DNA of 64,000 bases from an uncultured Desulfovibrio sp. (GTDB lineage: Bacteria; Desulfobacterota; Desulfovibrionia; Desulfovibrionales; Desulfovibrionaceae): NCBI GenBank assembly GCA_934546745.1, contig CAKTDV010000013.1, forward strand, positions 9,585 through 73,584, written 5' to 3'. The notes beneath the pieces are model-generated. The model was not told the origin of the DNA. It worked only from the letters and a program-made list of their open reading frames with translations, and ran no database searches. How positions within the stretch are numbered: position 1 is the stretch's first letter; each line of letters begins with the position of its first letter. A program made the translations under genes and the position numbers. Of the stretch, positions 50,897-59,864 are shown piece by piece.

Positions 50897-52519
50897 TTAT
50901 TCCCGACGGGCTTCCCCGCACAGGCATTCCAGCGCTATTTCCCTGGTATCGAATGTCTTGCGGATATGCTTGACGCTATTCCGCAACTGCTCCATCTCAA
51001 TGGGGCAGTCGCCAGTAGCGGTGACGCGGAGCAGCAGCGTGCCGTTGTCCTGAAGAAAACGGGCGGTGCGGATGATTTGCCGGTGGCTTTTATCCATGCG
51101 TTCCGCCAGCAGCAGAAACAGCGCCAGCGGGCGGACCTCGGCGCGCATGCAGTCGTCCAGTTCGGTATAGAAAGGCGTCTTTCTGGTGGGGCGCTTGCGG
51201 TGAAAGTAGGCCAGTGCCGCCAGCAGCTCCACTTCCCGTGTCGTAAAGCCCAGCAGCTCCGTATTGCGGATCAGGTAGCGGCTGTGGGCATTGTGCTGGG
51301 AGAAGGAGATGAAAATGCCTATGTCGTGCAGTAGCCCGGCATAATGCAGTATTTCCCGGAGATTGGGGGAAAGATCATGCAGGCCGAGAGCGCGGGCGCT
51401 GTCAAAGAGATCCAGCGCCAGACGGGCCACGTGGCGTGAATGGCCTTCCTCATAACCGCATTTGCGCGCCAGATGCAGGACGCTTTCCTTGCGCACGGGG
51501 TGAAACCCAATCCCCCTGTGCGGCTGACGGCGGGTTATGTAGTCCATCAGCAGGCCGTTTTGCAGGTTGCGGGTGCTGATGCGGACGCTGTCAAAGCCCT
51601 GATCCTCCATGATGGTCTGGAGGATGGCCGCGCCGGCGATGATGACGTCGGCGCGGTTGGCGTTGATGCCGGGCAGGGTCTTGCGCTCCCTGAGTGTGCG
51701 TGCGCACAGCTCCCGCACCACGCGGCGCAGGCCCGCATAGCTGAGCAGATCGCGGCGCTCGGTGGGTGTGCGCCCTTGGCGCGTCGCGTCGGCCTCGTCC
51801 AGCGCGGCGGAGATCTCGGCGAGATTCTGTGCCGTGCCGGAGCTTCCCACAGCTTCCGTCAGCGCGAATCCGGCAAGGCGCCGCAGGGAATGCAGGGCGC
51901 TGTTGCGGATGTGGTTTTGCAGGGCGGCATAGCGTTTGGCCGGAACCGGCTTTTCTCCGTCGCCGAAAAACAGGTTGGAGAGCCGCACACAGCCAAGTTT
52001 CATGGAATCCAGATGGCGGCATTCCTCAGAGCTGCCCACGGCCAGTTCCGTACTGCCGCCGCCGATGTCAATGAACAGGCGGAGCGCATCGGTATGTTCC
52101 AGCCCGCTGGAAACGCCGAGGTAGATCAGGCGGGCCTCTTCCTGTCCGGAAATGGCGGTGAAGGCAATACCGGTTTTTTCCCTGACGCGGGCAAGGAAGG
52201 CCTCACCGTTGGCGGCATCGCGCACGGCGGCTGTCGCCACGGCGATGGTTTCCGAAACGCCGTATGCCTCGCACATGGACGCCATGCCTTTCAGGACGGC
52301 AAGCGTGCGCGCCATGCTTTCCTCGCGCAGCCGTCCGTGCTGGAAGGCCCCCTCTCCCAGGCGGACCATCTGCTTTACCTGATTGAGAATGGCCCAGGAG
52401 CCGTCGGGCTGGATATGGGCCAGCATGAGCCGCAGGGAATTGCTGCCCAGATCAATGAGCGCGATGGTCTTTTCTTCCAGCACAGCCCGAACGCTGGCGC
52501 TTATGCGTCTTCCGGGCAT
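50897..52519 (-). CDS. Ppx/GppA phosphatase with C-terminal HD domain
   Basis: 540 aa. Actin-like ASKHA phosphatase: ALIDLGSNSLRLML (about 18), FIDIGGGSTELAVGS (about 150) and ADVIIAGAAIL. The C-terminal third is an HD domain with HSRHVARLALDLF and LLHDIGIFISFSQHNAHS. It hydrolyses polyphosphate or pppGpp. The start (ATG 52519, GGA upstream) overlaps the end of the preceding HD gene by 19 bases. Last gene of the ppk1 cluster. Confidence 0.9.
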   Translation of the reverse strand: MPGRRISASVRAVLEEKTIALIDLGSNSLRLMLAHIQPDGSWAILNQVKQMVRLGEGAFQHGRLREESMARTLAVLKGMASMCEAYGVSETIAVATAAVRDAANGEAFLARVREKTGIAFTAISGQEEARLIYLGVSSGLEHTDALRLFIDIGGGSTELAVGSSEECRHLDSMKLGCVRLSNLFFGDGEKPVPAKRYAALQNHIRNSALHSLRRLAGFALTEAVGSSGTAQNLAEISAALDEADATRQGRTPTERRDLLSYAGLRRVVRELCARTLRERKTLPGINANRADVIIAGAAILQTIMEDQGFDSVRISTRNLQNGLLMDYITRRQPHRGIGFHPVRKESVLHLARKCGYEEGHSRHVARLALDLFDSARALGLHDLSPNLREILHYAGLLHDIGIFISFSQHNAHSRYLIRNTELLGFTTREVELLAALAYFHRKRPTRKTPFYTELDDCMRAEVRPLALFLLLAERMDKSHRQIIRTARFLQDNGTLLLRVTATGDCPIEMEQLRNSVKHIRKTFDTREIALECLCGEARRE

Positions 52520-53325
52520 AGGCATTCCAGCTTTTTTTGGAAAAGATCTTCCAGAAGATCCCCTTTCTTCACAGCCCGCGCGCATTCCGCCGTACTTTCG
52601 CCGTCGGCGCGCAGCCAGAGGCGGACGGCCGTTTCCGTCAGCTCGACGGAAACATCCCGCACAACGCCAAGATGCCGGTAATCCAGACCGTCGGCGACGC
52701 GCAGAAGCGCCGCCGCCTTTGTGAGGGCGTCGCGTTTTTTTCCTGAGAGCGCCGCATAGCGACGGTGCTTCAGCGAGGGCCACGCCTTGCGGTGATACCG
52801 GGCCAGCAGCGCCACCAGAGGGCGATCCTTGTCCGTCAGATCGAGCGTGGTATCTTCCTCGATCATGCGCATGCTGATTTTGTGATGCTTCTCGCGGCCT
52901 TCGGCAAAACCGATATCATGCAGGAGCGCCGCCAGATGCAGTCGCCGCTTCCAGCTTTTGCCAAGTCCGTGCAGAGGAAGCAGCCCGTCAAAGAGCCGAT
53001 CGGCCAGAAAGGCCACGTGGCGGCCATGTTCCTGAGATGTCTCCTGTCCGTGAGCGGCGGCGGGCGCGGGAGAATCGGCCGCGCCGGTCCGCTTGGCCTT
53101 CCCGCCGCCCCCTTTTTTGTTCTTTGCGCCTTCCTTCGCCGGGACGGAGGGTTCCCGCTCCGGCGTGGCGGCCATTGCGGGATCGGGCGCTGGCCCGGCA
53201 TCGAGAGTATCGCCGGACTGTTCCGGATTTGCCGTGGGCGCCGGAGTGGCTGTCAGGCGTGCCTGGGCGCTTCCGGCGGAGGTGGCGGGCGCGGATTTCT
53301 TTTTTCTTCTGCTGGTTGCGATCAT
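52501..53325 (-). CDS. HD-domain protein of the polyphosphate cluster
   Basis: 274 aa. A Lys/Ala/Pro-rich, low-complexity N-terminal 95 residues, then an HD domain (EHGRHVAFLADRLFD about 100, AALLHDIGFAEGREKHHKIS about 133, ADGLDYRHLG). It resembles the C-terminal HD part of Ppx proteins, so it may be an accessory phosphohydrolase or regulator of the Ppx encoded next, with which it overlaps. Between ppk1 and ppx on one strand. Confidence 0.82.
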   Translation of the reverse strand: MIATSRRKKKSAPATSAGSAQARLTATPAPTANPEQSGDTLDAGPAPDPAMAATPEREPSVPAKEGAKNKKGGGGKAKRTGAADSPAPAAAHGQETSQEHGRHVAFLADRLFDGLLPLHGLGKSWKRRLHLAALLHDIGFAEGREKHHKISMRMIEEDTTLDLTDKDRPLVALLARYHRKAWPSLKHRRYAALSGKKRDALTKAAALLRVADGLDYRHLGVVRDVSVELTETAVRLWLRADGESTAECARAVKKGDLLEDLFQKKLECLCPEDA

Positions 53326-53376
53326 GGTATGGCCATCCTTGGTTTCGTTTTTGGGTTGCCGGGAGATGCCGGGCGG

Positions 53377-55518
53377 CTACGCGCCGGGCGTCCCCGCCAT
53401 CATAAGCGCCTGCGCGTTGACGGACTCCCCATCCTTTGCCGGAGCGAGGCGTTCATAGATGGCGTCGTCGCGCAGCCGCCAGCTCTGAACGTTATCCCGC
53501 AGATGGCATTCAAGGATGCGGAGAAGGGTGGCGCGCAGCTGCGGATCCGTGATCGGGGCAAGCACTTCGATACGTCGATCAAGATTGCGCGGCATGAGAT
53601 CGGCGCTGCCCATGTAGAGAAGGCCTTCTCCACCCGCATGGAACCAGTAGATGCGGGAATGTTCGAGAAAGCGTCCCACGATGCTGCTCACTTCTATGGT
53701 TTCGCTGATGCCCGGCAGTCCTGGGCGCAGGCAGCATATGCCGCGTACCTGCAGGCGGATGCGGACGCCCGCCATGGATGCCCGGTACAGGGCGCGGATA
53801 ATGGCCGGATCCACGAGCTGGTTGCATTTGAAGATGATGGCGCCGTCGCCGTAGCGGCGCTGGCGTTCCTCTTCCCGCTGTATCAGCTCGATGAGCGGAT
53901 TGCGCATGACCTGCGGCGAGACCAGAAGCGTGCGGTACGCATCGCGGCAGGCGTAGCCCGTCATAACGTTGAACAGATCCGTCACGTCGGCGCAGATGTC
54001 CGGGTTTGCCGTCAGCAGACTGAGATCCGTGTATATCTTTGCGGTGGAGGGATTGTAGTTGCCGGTGCCGATGTGGACGTAGCGGCGCACGAGATCGCGT
54101 TCCCGGCGGACGACAAGGCAGATTTTGGCGTGAATCTTCATGCCCACAAGACCATAGACGACGTTGACGCCTTCCTTTTCCAGTTCTTCCGCCCAGGTGA
54201 TGTTGCGTTCCTCGTCAAAACGCGCCTTGAGTTCCACCACGGCCACGACCTGCTTGCCGCGCCGCCGCGCCTCAATCAGCGCCTTGACAATGGGGGAGTC
54301 GTTGCCGACGCGGTACAGCGTCTGCTTGATGGCGATGACATCCGGGTCCTCGGCCGCGCGGCGGATAAAATCCAGGACGGAAAGGAAATTGTCATAGGGA
54401 TGGAAGAGGAGGATGTCCTGCGATCGGATGGCCGCGAAGAAGTTCCCCTCGCTCAGGGCTGGGTGCGTGCGCGCATGGAAAGGCTTTTCCTTGAGTTGCG
54501 GTTTGTCCACATTGTAGAGCGTCATGAATTCGGGAAAGGCCATGGGGCCCTTGACGCGGTAAATCTGGAAGGGTTGCAGCCCCAGACGGGAGGAAAGGAA
54601 GGCGATGAGGCTCTTGGGCGCGCGATGGGCGATTTCCAGGCGCACCACGTCGCCGAAGCGGCGCTGATCCACAAAGTCCTTGACGGCTTCCAGAAGGTCG
54701 TCGGCCTCGTCCTCCTCGATTTCCAGATTGGTGTTGCGTGTGATGCGGAACAGCGCCGCGTTCTCCACCCTGTGCCCGGGGAAGAGCATGGGCAGATACT
54801 GGGCCACAAGATCTTCCAGCGGCAGAATGTCGTCGCCGCGCACATTGGGATCGAAGCCCAGAGAGGCGTAGGTCTTGGCCTCCTTGTTGCGCGGAATGAA
54901 GATGAAGCGTGAGAGATTGTTGGGTACCTTGAGACGGACAAAGCGGGTTACGCCGTCCCGGCAGTGCAGCTGGATGATGAAATTGAGGCAGGTTGTGGAG
55001 ATCATGGGAAAAGGATGCCCTGGATCAATGGCCTGCGGTGTCAGAATGGGGTAGACTTCGTTTTTGAAATACCCGTCGAGAAAGCGGCGCTGTTTTTCGG
55101 AGAGATCGTCGTAGTCCACAATGCGCACGCTGCGTTCCATCAGCTGGGCGCGCAGACTTTTGTTCCAGTGGGATTGCGCCCGCGCCGTATGCAGCAGCAC
55201 GCGGCGGCGTATTTCCGCCAGCTGGCGCGCGGGCGTCATGTGATCCGGCGAGGTATTGGCCGCGCCGCCGCGGTACTGGCGCAGGATGTTCGCCACGCGG
55301 ACCATGAAAAACTCGTCGAGATTATTGTGGAAGATAGCCAGAAACTTCAACTGCTCAAGAAGGGGAAGATCCGGTGATGTCGCCTCCTCCAGTACCTTGA
55401 GGTTGAAATCCAGCCAGCTGATCTCCCGGTTGAGGTAGAGGTTCGGGCAGGAGAGATCCCGCATCTCTTCCAGGGAGCAGGATTGTTCCGGGTAGCTGAG
55501 AGTTTTTTTTGTCGGCAT
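53377..55518 (-). CDS. ppk1: Polyphosphate kinase 1
   Basis: 713 aa. N-terminal domain with LYLNREISWLDFN (about 27) and NNLDEFFMVRV; catalytic domains with the autophosphorylated His in GLVGMKIHAKICLV (about 455) and the second His in YWFHAGGEGLLYMGSADLM (about 615, in part). It makes polyphosphate from ATP at the membrane. It heads ppk1-HD-ppx, a synthesis/degradation cluster, and has a Pho-box-like promoter. Confidence 0.96.
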   Translation of the reverse strand: MPTKKTLSYPEQSCSLEEMRDLSCPNLYLNREISWLDFNLKVLEEATSPDLPLLEQLKFLAIFHNNLDEFFMVRVANILRQYRGGAANTSPDHMTPARQLAEIRRRVLLHTARAQSHWNKSLRAQLMERSVRIVDYDDLSEKQRRFLDGYFKNEVYPILTPQAIDPGHPFPMISTTCLNFIIQLHCRDGVTRFVRLKVPNNLSRFIFIPRNKEAKTYASLGFDPNVRGDDILPLEDLVAQYLPMLFPGHRVENAALFRITRNTNLEIEEDEADDLLEAVKDFVDQRRFGDVVRLEIAHRAPKSLIAFLSSRLGLQPFQIYRVKGPMAFPEFMTLYNVDKPQLKEKPFHARTHPALSEGNFFAAIRSQDILLFHPYDNFLSVLDFIRRAAEDPDVIAIKQTLYRVGNDSPIVKALIEARRRGKQVVAVVELKARFDEERNITWAEELEKEGVNVVYGLVGMKIHAKICLVVRRERDLVRRYVHIGTGNYNPSTAKIYTDLSLLTANPDICADVTDLFNVMTGYACRDAYRTLLVSPQVMRNPLIELIQREEERQRRYGDGAIIFKCNQLVDPAIIRALYRASMAGVRIRLQVRGICCLRPGLPGISETIEVSSIVGRFLEHSRIYWFHAGGEGLLYMGSADLMPRNLDRRIEVLAPITDPQLRATLLRILECHLRDNVQSWRLRDDAIYERLAPAKDGESVNAQALMMAGTPGA

Positions 55519-55538
55519 GGGATGCGCTCTTTCGGAGG

Positions 55539-55571
55539 AGTATGGAAAGGTTCTGTGACGGTACTGTGACG
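55539..55571 (-). promoter_or_regulatory. Pho-box-like promoter of ppk1
   Basis: Minus strand: CGTCACAGTACCGTCACAG, two GTCACAG-type half-sites 11 bases apart, then 8 bases, then CATACT as a -10 (55544-55539). PhoB sites are 11-base direct repeats (TGTCA type) that replace the -35. The fit suggests induction of ppk1 by phosphate limitation. Confidence 0.55.
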
Positions 55572-55690
55572 AAGGCAGCGCCCCGCGCGGATTCCGCGGG
55601 TGCCGTGCCTCTTTTTTATCATGGCGTATGCACAGCCAAATTGCAATTCCCTGCCTTGCCTTGCGCCGGCGTCAGTGGCATAGTGCCGCC

Positions 55691-56389
55691 ATGCGCGCCA
55701 TACTGCCATCTCATCCCGTCCCGACGGAATACGTCTGTGGCCGGCATCCTCTGGATGCCCTTCCCGAAGCGTCGCTTGCCGGACATGCCGCCTTTGCGGC
55801 ACACCCTGACGCCGGAAGCCTTCCCGATGACGAAACCTGCTTCGCCCTCTGGGATAAGTACGGGATGCTTGATAATGTGCGGGCGCATTCGCTTCTGGTC
55901 GCCCATATCGCCACGGAACTGGCGCGCCGCGCCGTGGCGGCGGGCAGGCCCGTTCACGTGGGCGCGGTACGTGCCGCCGCCCTGTTGCACGATCTGGCCA
56001 AGAGCTACTGCATCCGGCACGGGGGCAGCCATGCCATACTGGGCGCAAGCTGGGTCGTGGCTGAGACGCGCAACCCGCTGATTGCCCAGGGGGTGCTGCT
56101 GCATGTGCACTGGCCATGGGCCGTGCCCGTACGGGAGCCGGATCGTCTGTGCAGTCTGCCCTTTTTCGTCATTTATGCCGACAAGCGCTCCATGCATGAT
56201 CGCTGTGTGTCTCTGGAGGAGCGCTTTCACGACCTGCTCGACAGATACGGCACGACGGAAAAAGCCCGTTCGGGCATTGCCGATTCCTGCCGGCAGGCCA
56301 GGCTTATTGAAAGCGCGCTTGAGGCGCATCTGGGGTGCCATCTTCATGAGGATACTTTTGATAGCGGGCGGCTGGTCCACGGAGCGTGA
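55691..56389 (+). CDS. HD-domain phosphohydrolase
   Basis: 232 aa from the ATG at 55691 (an ATG at 55628 is also possible). HD motif: VRAHSLLVAHIATEL (about 62), AALLHDLAKSY (about 97) and the later HVHWPW and YADKRSMHDR (about 165), where the second metal ligands lie. Probably a small nucleotide or tRNA-related phosphohydrolase. It overlaps ddl by 44 bases, so the two are co-translated. Confidence 0.85.
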   Translation: MRAILPSHPVPTEYVCGRHPLDALPEASLAGHAAFAAHPDAGSLPDDETCFALWDKYGMLDNVRAHSLLVAHIATELARRAVAAGRPVHVGAVRAAALLHDLAKSYCIRHGGSHAILGASWVVAETRNPLIAQGVLLHVHWPWAVPVREPDRLCSLPFFVIYADKRSMHDRCVSLEERFHDLLDRYGTTEKARSGIADSCRQARLIESALEAHLGCHLHEDTFDSGRLVHGA

Positions 56390-57290
56390 CGTTTCCCTTG
56401 CCGGCGCGCGCGGTATGGAGAGCGCCTTGCGCGGGCGCGGGCATGAGGTCACGTTTTTTGACTTGCGCGACAGGTTCGACCATCTGTTGGAAACGGCGCG
56501 CGCCCATGATTTCTGCCTGATCAACCTGCACGGCACGCCGGGCGAGGACGGGCTGGTGCAGGCGATGCTTGAGCGGGCGGGCTGTCCGTATCAGGGATCC
56601 GGCCCGGCGGGTTCCTTTCTTGCCCTCAACAAGGCGGCGGCCAAGCAGATTTTTCGCATGGCGGGCCTGCCTACGGCCGACTGGGAGTTTCTGCCTGAGC
56701 CTCCCGGGCCCGGCTGGGAGCCGCGTCTGTCCTGGCCCCTGTTCGTCAAGAGCAACACGGGGGGATCCTCCCTGCGCCTCGGCCGCGCCCGCAACCGGCG
56801 GGAACTGGACGCCCTGCTTGCGGAGATTTTTGCGGCGGGGGACAGCGCGCTCCTGGAACCGCAACTGGAGGGTCGCGAAGTGACGTGCGGCGTCCTGGGC
56901 GATGTGGCTCTGCCGCCCGTTCTTATTGAACCGGTCTCCGGGGATTTTTTTGACTATACCAGCAAGTACGCCCAGGGAGGCGCCAGGGAGATCTGCCCCG
57001 CGCCCCTGCCCCGGAATGTGCTGGACGAGGCGGGCAGGCTGGCGCTTGCCGCGCATAGCGCCCTGGGGCTTGAGGGATGCAGCCGGACGGATTTTATCCT
57101 TTCGCCGGACGGATGCCTGACGCTGCTGGAGGTGAATACCCTGCCCGGCATGACGCAGGCAAGCCTGGTGCCGCGAGAGGCCGCCGCCCTTGGGATGGAT
57201 GTGGGCGCGCTGCTGGAACGCCTGATGGAACTGGGACTGAAGCGGCATGGGGAACGACGGTCCCGCGCCCCTGTATGCCCGCGCGCCTGA
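56346..57290 (+). CDS. ddl: D-alanine-D-alanine ligase
   Basis: 314 aa, ATP-grasp fold: ILLIAGGWSTERDVSL (about 3), NLHGTPGEDG (about 60), WPLFVKSNTGGSSLRLG (about 130), EPVSGDFFDYTSKYAQGG (about 195) and LLEVNTLPGMTQASL (about 260). It makes the D-Ala-D-Ala of peptidoglycan precursors. The start at 56346 lies inside the HD gene. Confidence 0.95.
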   Translation: MRILLIAGGWSTERDVSLAGARGMESALRGRGHEVTFFDLRDRFDHLLETARAHDFCLINLHGTPGEDGLVQAMLERAGCPYQGSGPAGSFLALNKAAAKQIFRMAGLPTADWEFLPEPPGPGWEPRLSWPLFVKSNTGGSSLRLGRARNRRELDALLAEIFAAGDSALLEPQLEGREVTCGVLGDVALPPVLIEPVSGDFFDYTSKYAQGGAREICPAPLPRNVLDEAGRLALAAHSALGLEGCSRTDFILSPDGCLTLLEVNTLPGMTQASLVPREAAALGMDVGALLERLMELGLKRHGERRSRAPVCPRA

Positions 57291-57437
57291 TGCCCGGATG
57301 ACGGGCAATACGGGTGAAGCGTTCCCTAGACAGGATCCTCTGTCCTTCACACAAGACACAAACAAACATTTTTCCGAATTGCACGTTCAGTCCGCTTTTC
57401 CGCACCAGCCGTGAAGCTGCGTGTTTTCAGAAAAAGC

Positions 57438-57479
57438 GCCAACGCCTTCCCCCACATGCTCCTGAACCTCATCAGCGGG
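57438..57479 (+). pseudogene. Relic of a flagellin 3' end
   Basis: Reads ANAFPHMLLNLISG, matching the last residues of the flagellin at 13.4 kb (ANSFPHMLMELIEG). The first 24 bases match that gene with one change. The flagellin stop codon is lost (GAG in place of TAG), and no other flagellin domain is recognisable nearby. Confidence 0.5.
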
Positions 57480-57553
57480 GAGGGGAAAGACGCTGGAACC
57501 GGAACCAGAAGAGTTCTGTGAGACGTGTCCGCATGACGCGACATCCTTCCGCA

Positions 57554-57595
57554 CAAGGCCCCTTTGTCCGTGTATGACGGCACAAAGGGGCCTTG
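57554..57595 (+). terminator. Terminator-like hairpin
   Basis: CAAGGCCCCTTTGT pairs perfectly with ACAAAGGGGCCTTG over a 14-base loop; only TTGTC follows. It separates the ddl/flagellin-relic region from hflK. The rest of 57291-57678 shows no gene. Confidence 0.6.
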
Positions 57596-57678
57596 TTGTC
57601 GGGGGGAGAGCGGAAGGGTATTGTGAAAGTGAAAACATATATCTTTAACAAGATGACTATCGCGGGAAAGCGGCTTTC

Positions 57679-57707
57679 TTGACCGTGGGGCGGGAGTGCC
57701 CTACTAT
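57679..57707 (+). promoter_or_regulatory. Promoter of hflK-hflC
   Basis: TTGACC, 17 bases, TACTAT. Initiation near 57714 would give a leader of about 95 bases that consists mainly of family A element A6. Confidence 0.7.
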
Positions 57708-57734
57708 AAAAAACACTATGTCGAGAACAGGTCT

Positions 57735-57809
57735 GCCGTTTTTCCCCTGTCACGAACAGTCTTTCCCCCCTCCGGGAGGGGGAAGCTTCAGACCATAAAG
57801 GACTTCTTG
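57735..57809 (+). repeat. Family A leader element, copy A6 (before hflK)
   Basis: TCACGAACAGTCTTT, hairpin CCCCCTC-CGG-GAGGGGG, AAGCTTCAGACCATAAAGGA, CTTCTTGATG. The stem is longer than in other copies and its bases differ on both sides. It lies directly downstream of a promoter, so it is transcribed as 5' leader. Confidence 0.7.
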
Positions 57810-58928
57810 ATGAACTGGGATTGGGATAAGCTACAGGAAAAAAAGAAAAAACAACAAGGGCAACCACCAAAGCCGCAGCGCCCTCTGTTTGGGGACGGCG
57901 ATGGGCCGGGGGAGGAGCCGCGCGCGCGGCGTCAGCCCGTTCGCGGCAATGACGGCGACGGCTTCCGTCTGCCATCTCTGGGGAGCGGCGGCGGCAAAAT
58001 CGCCGTGTGGAGCATCGCGGCGATGGTCTGTCTGTGGCTGCTGTCGGGGATTTATATTGTCAATCCTGACGAGGTGGGCGTGGTCATGCGTTTTGGAAAG
58101 TATGATCGGACGGTGGAGCCGGGACCGCACTATGCCCTGCCCATGCCCATCGAAACCGTCTTCAAGCCGCAGGTGTCCCGTGTGCTGCGCGCGGAAATCA
58201 GCGGCGGCGGCCGCCTTCTCCGGCGCGGCGGCGATGCTGTGGCCAACGGTATCGACATGCTGACCGGCGATGAGAACATCGTCAACGTGCAGTTCAGCGT
58301 CCAGTATAGGATTAAGGACCCCGTTCTCTACCTTTTCAACGTCCTGAATCCGACGGAAATGGTACGCGGCGCGGCGGAGGCCGCCATGCGGGAAGTCATC
58401 GGCAATAACAGGATCGAGGCTGTCATCACCGACGGCAAGCTGCAGATTCAGAATGATGCGGCGGTGCTGCTGCAAAGTCTGCTGGACAGCTATGGCGCCG
58501 GCATCAACGTCATTGCCGTGCAGTTTCAGGGCGTCGTGCCTCCGCCGGAAGTTTCCGCGGCGTTCAACGACGTGACCAATGCCCGCGAAAACAAGAACCG
58601 CTTCATCAATCAGGCCGAGGCCTACCGCAACGAGCTCCTGCCCAGGGCGCGCGGCGAGGCGGCCGCCATCCTCAACGAGGCCAACGCCTACAAGGCGACG
58701 CGCGTCAACCGGGCGCAGGGCGACGCGGCCCGTTTTGAGGCCCTGCTGGAGCAATACCGCCAGTCGCCCAGGGTGACGGAACAGCGTCTCTACTACGAAG
58801 CCATGGAAAACATCCTGCGCAACGCCACGGATAAGGTGCTGCTGGATGCGGGCGCCGCGGGCAAGATGCTGCCCTATATGGCCCTTCCGGAACTCCAGCG
58901 GAACCCGCAGAAGATGGAGAAGCGCTGA
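57810..58928 (+). CDS. hflK: HflK, subunit of the FtsH-regulating membrane complex
   Basis: 372 aa. A Gly/Pro/Arg-rich cytoplasmic N-terminus with NWDWDKLQEKKKKQQ, a single TM (about 70-90), then the SPFH/band-7 domain (GIYIVNPDEVGVVMRFGK about 88; in parts) and a coiled coil with AYRNELLPRARGEAAAILNEA (in parts). HflK and HflC form a large cage around FtsH in the inner membrane and tune its proteolysis. The stop overlaps the hflC start by one base. Confidence 0.95.
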   Translation: MNWDWDKLQEKKKKQQGQPPKPQRPLFGDGDGPGEEPRARRQPVRGNDGDGFRLPSLGSGGGKIAVWSIAAMVCLWLLSGIYIVNPDEVGVVMRFGKYDRTVEPGPHYALPMPIETVFKPQVSRVLRAEISGGGRLLRRGGDAVANGIDMLTGDENIVNVQFSVQYRIKDPVLYLFNVLNPTEMVRGAAEAAMREVIGNNRIEAVITDGKLQIQNDAAVLLQSLLDSYGAGINVIAVQFQGVVPPPEVSAAFNDVTNARENKNRFINQAEAYRNELLPRARGEAAAILNEANAYKATRVNRAQGDAARFEALLEQYRQSPRVTEQRLYYEAMENILRNATDKVLLDAGAAGKMLPYMALPELQRNPQKMEKR

Positions 58929-59785
58929 TGCTCAAGAATCCTCTGACCTATGTGATCGTTCTGTTTCTGGTTGCGCTGGCCGCGACGCAGTGCCTGTTCG
59001 TTGTGCGGCAGACGGAAACCGCGCTTGTGCTGCAATTGGGGGAGCCTCTGCCCGAAGTGCGCAGGGCGGGCCTGCACGCCAAACTTCCTTTTGTCCAGAA
59101 CGTTGTCTATTTTGACGCCCGCGTTCTGGAATACTCGGATTTGCGCGCCAGCGAGCGCCAGTTCTTTACGGTCGATCAGAAGGCCATCAAGCTGGACAGC
59201 TACGCCCGCTGGCGTATTGTGGAGCCGTTGCGCTTCTATACGGCCATGCGCGGTATCGAGCAGGCGCTGGCCCGCATCGACGACGTGGTTTTTTCGCAGC
59301 TGCACGCCATGGTCGGCACCTATACGCTGACCGAGGTCGTTTCTTCCCATCGTGCCGCCATCATGAAGGACGTGTGTGAAAAAGTCAGCGCCCTGATGCG
59401 GCCTTTTGGTATTGAGGTGCTGGACGTCCGCATCAAGCGCATGGATTTTCCTGAACAGAACCGCAGCGCCATTGTGGAGCGGATGCGCTCCGACCGGGAA
59501 CGGGAAGCCAAAAAATACCGTTCGGAAGGCGAGGAGGAAAGCACACGCATACGCTCTGAGGCGGATCGCCAGAAAGCCGTCATCCTGGCCGAGGCCCGCC
59601 GCGATGCCGCCATCATCCGCGGCGGCGGCGATGCCGATGCGGCGGGTATCTATGCGCGGGCCTTTGGCAAGGCCCCCGAGTTCTATTCCTATCAACGCTG
59701 GCTGGAAGCCCTTCAGGCGTCTTTCCAGGAAAGAAGCCGCATCGTCATTTCCAGCGAGCAGCCCATGCTGCGGCAGCAGCGTTGA
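58928..59785 (+). CDS. hflC: HflC, partner of HflK
   Basis: 285 aa. N-terminal TM (about 5-22: TYVIVLFLVALAATQCLFVV), SPFH domain with VRQTETALVLQLGEP and VLDVRIKRMDFPEQN (about 158), then a coiled coil REREAKKYRSEGEEES. Forms the hetero-oligomer with HflK. Translationally coupled to hflK. Confidence 0.95.
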   Translation: MLKNPLTYVIVLFLVALAATQCLFVVRQTETALVLQLGEPLPEVRRAGLHAKLPFVQNVVYFDARVLEYSDLRASERQFFTVDQKAIKLDSYARWRIVEPLRFYTAMRGIEQALARIDDVVFSQLHAMVGTYTLTEVVSSHRAAIMKDVCEKVSALMRPFGIEVLDVRIKRMDFPEQNRSAIVERMRSDREREAKKYRSEGEEESTRIRSEADRQKAVILAEARRDAAIIRGGGDADAAGIYARAFGKAPEFYSYQRWLEALQASFQERSRIVISSEQPMLRQQR

Positions 59786-59792
59786 GACCCGT

Positions 59793-59845
59793 GCGCGGGA
59801 ACGCCGTCGTTTCCCAGGCCCAAGGACGGCGCTCCCGCGCGTTTA
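59793..59845 (+). terminator. Terminator of hflKC
   Basis: GCGCGGGA-CGCCGTC pairs with GACGGCG-TCCCGCGC (about 15 pairs, one mismatch) over a 16-base loop, then GTTTAAC. Weak U-run. Confidence 0.6.
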
Positions 59846-59864
59846 ACACCCATGAGAGAGAACC

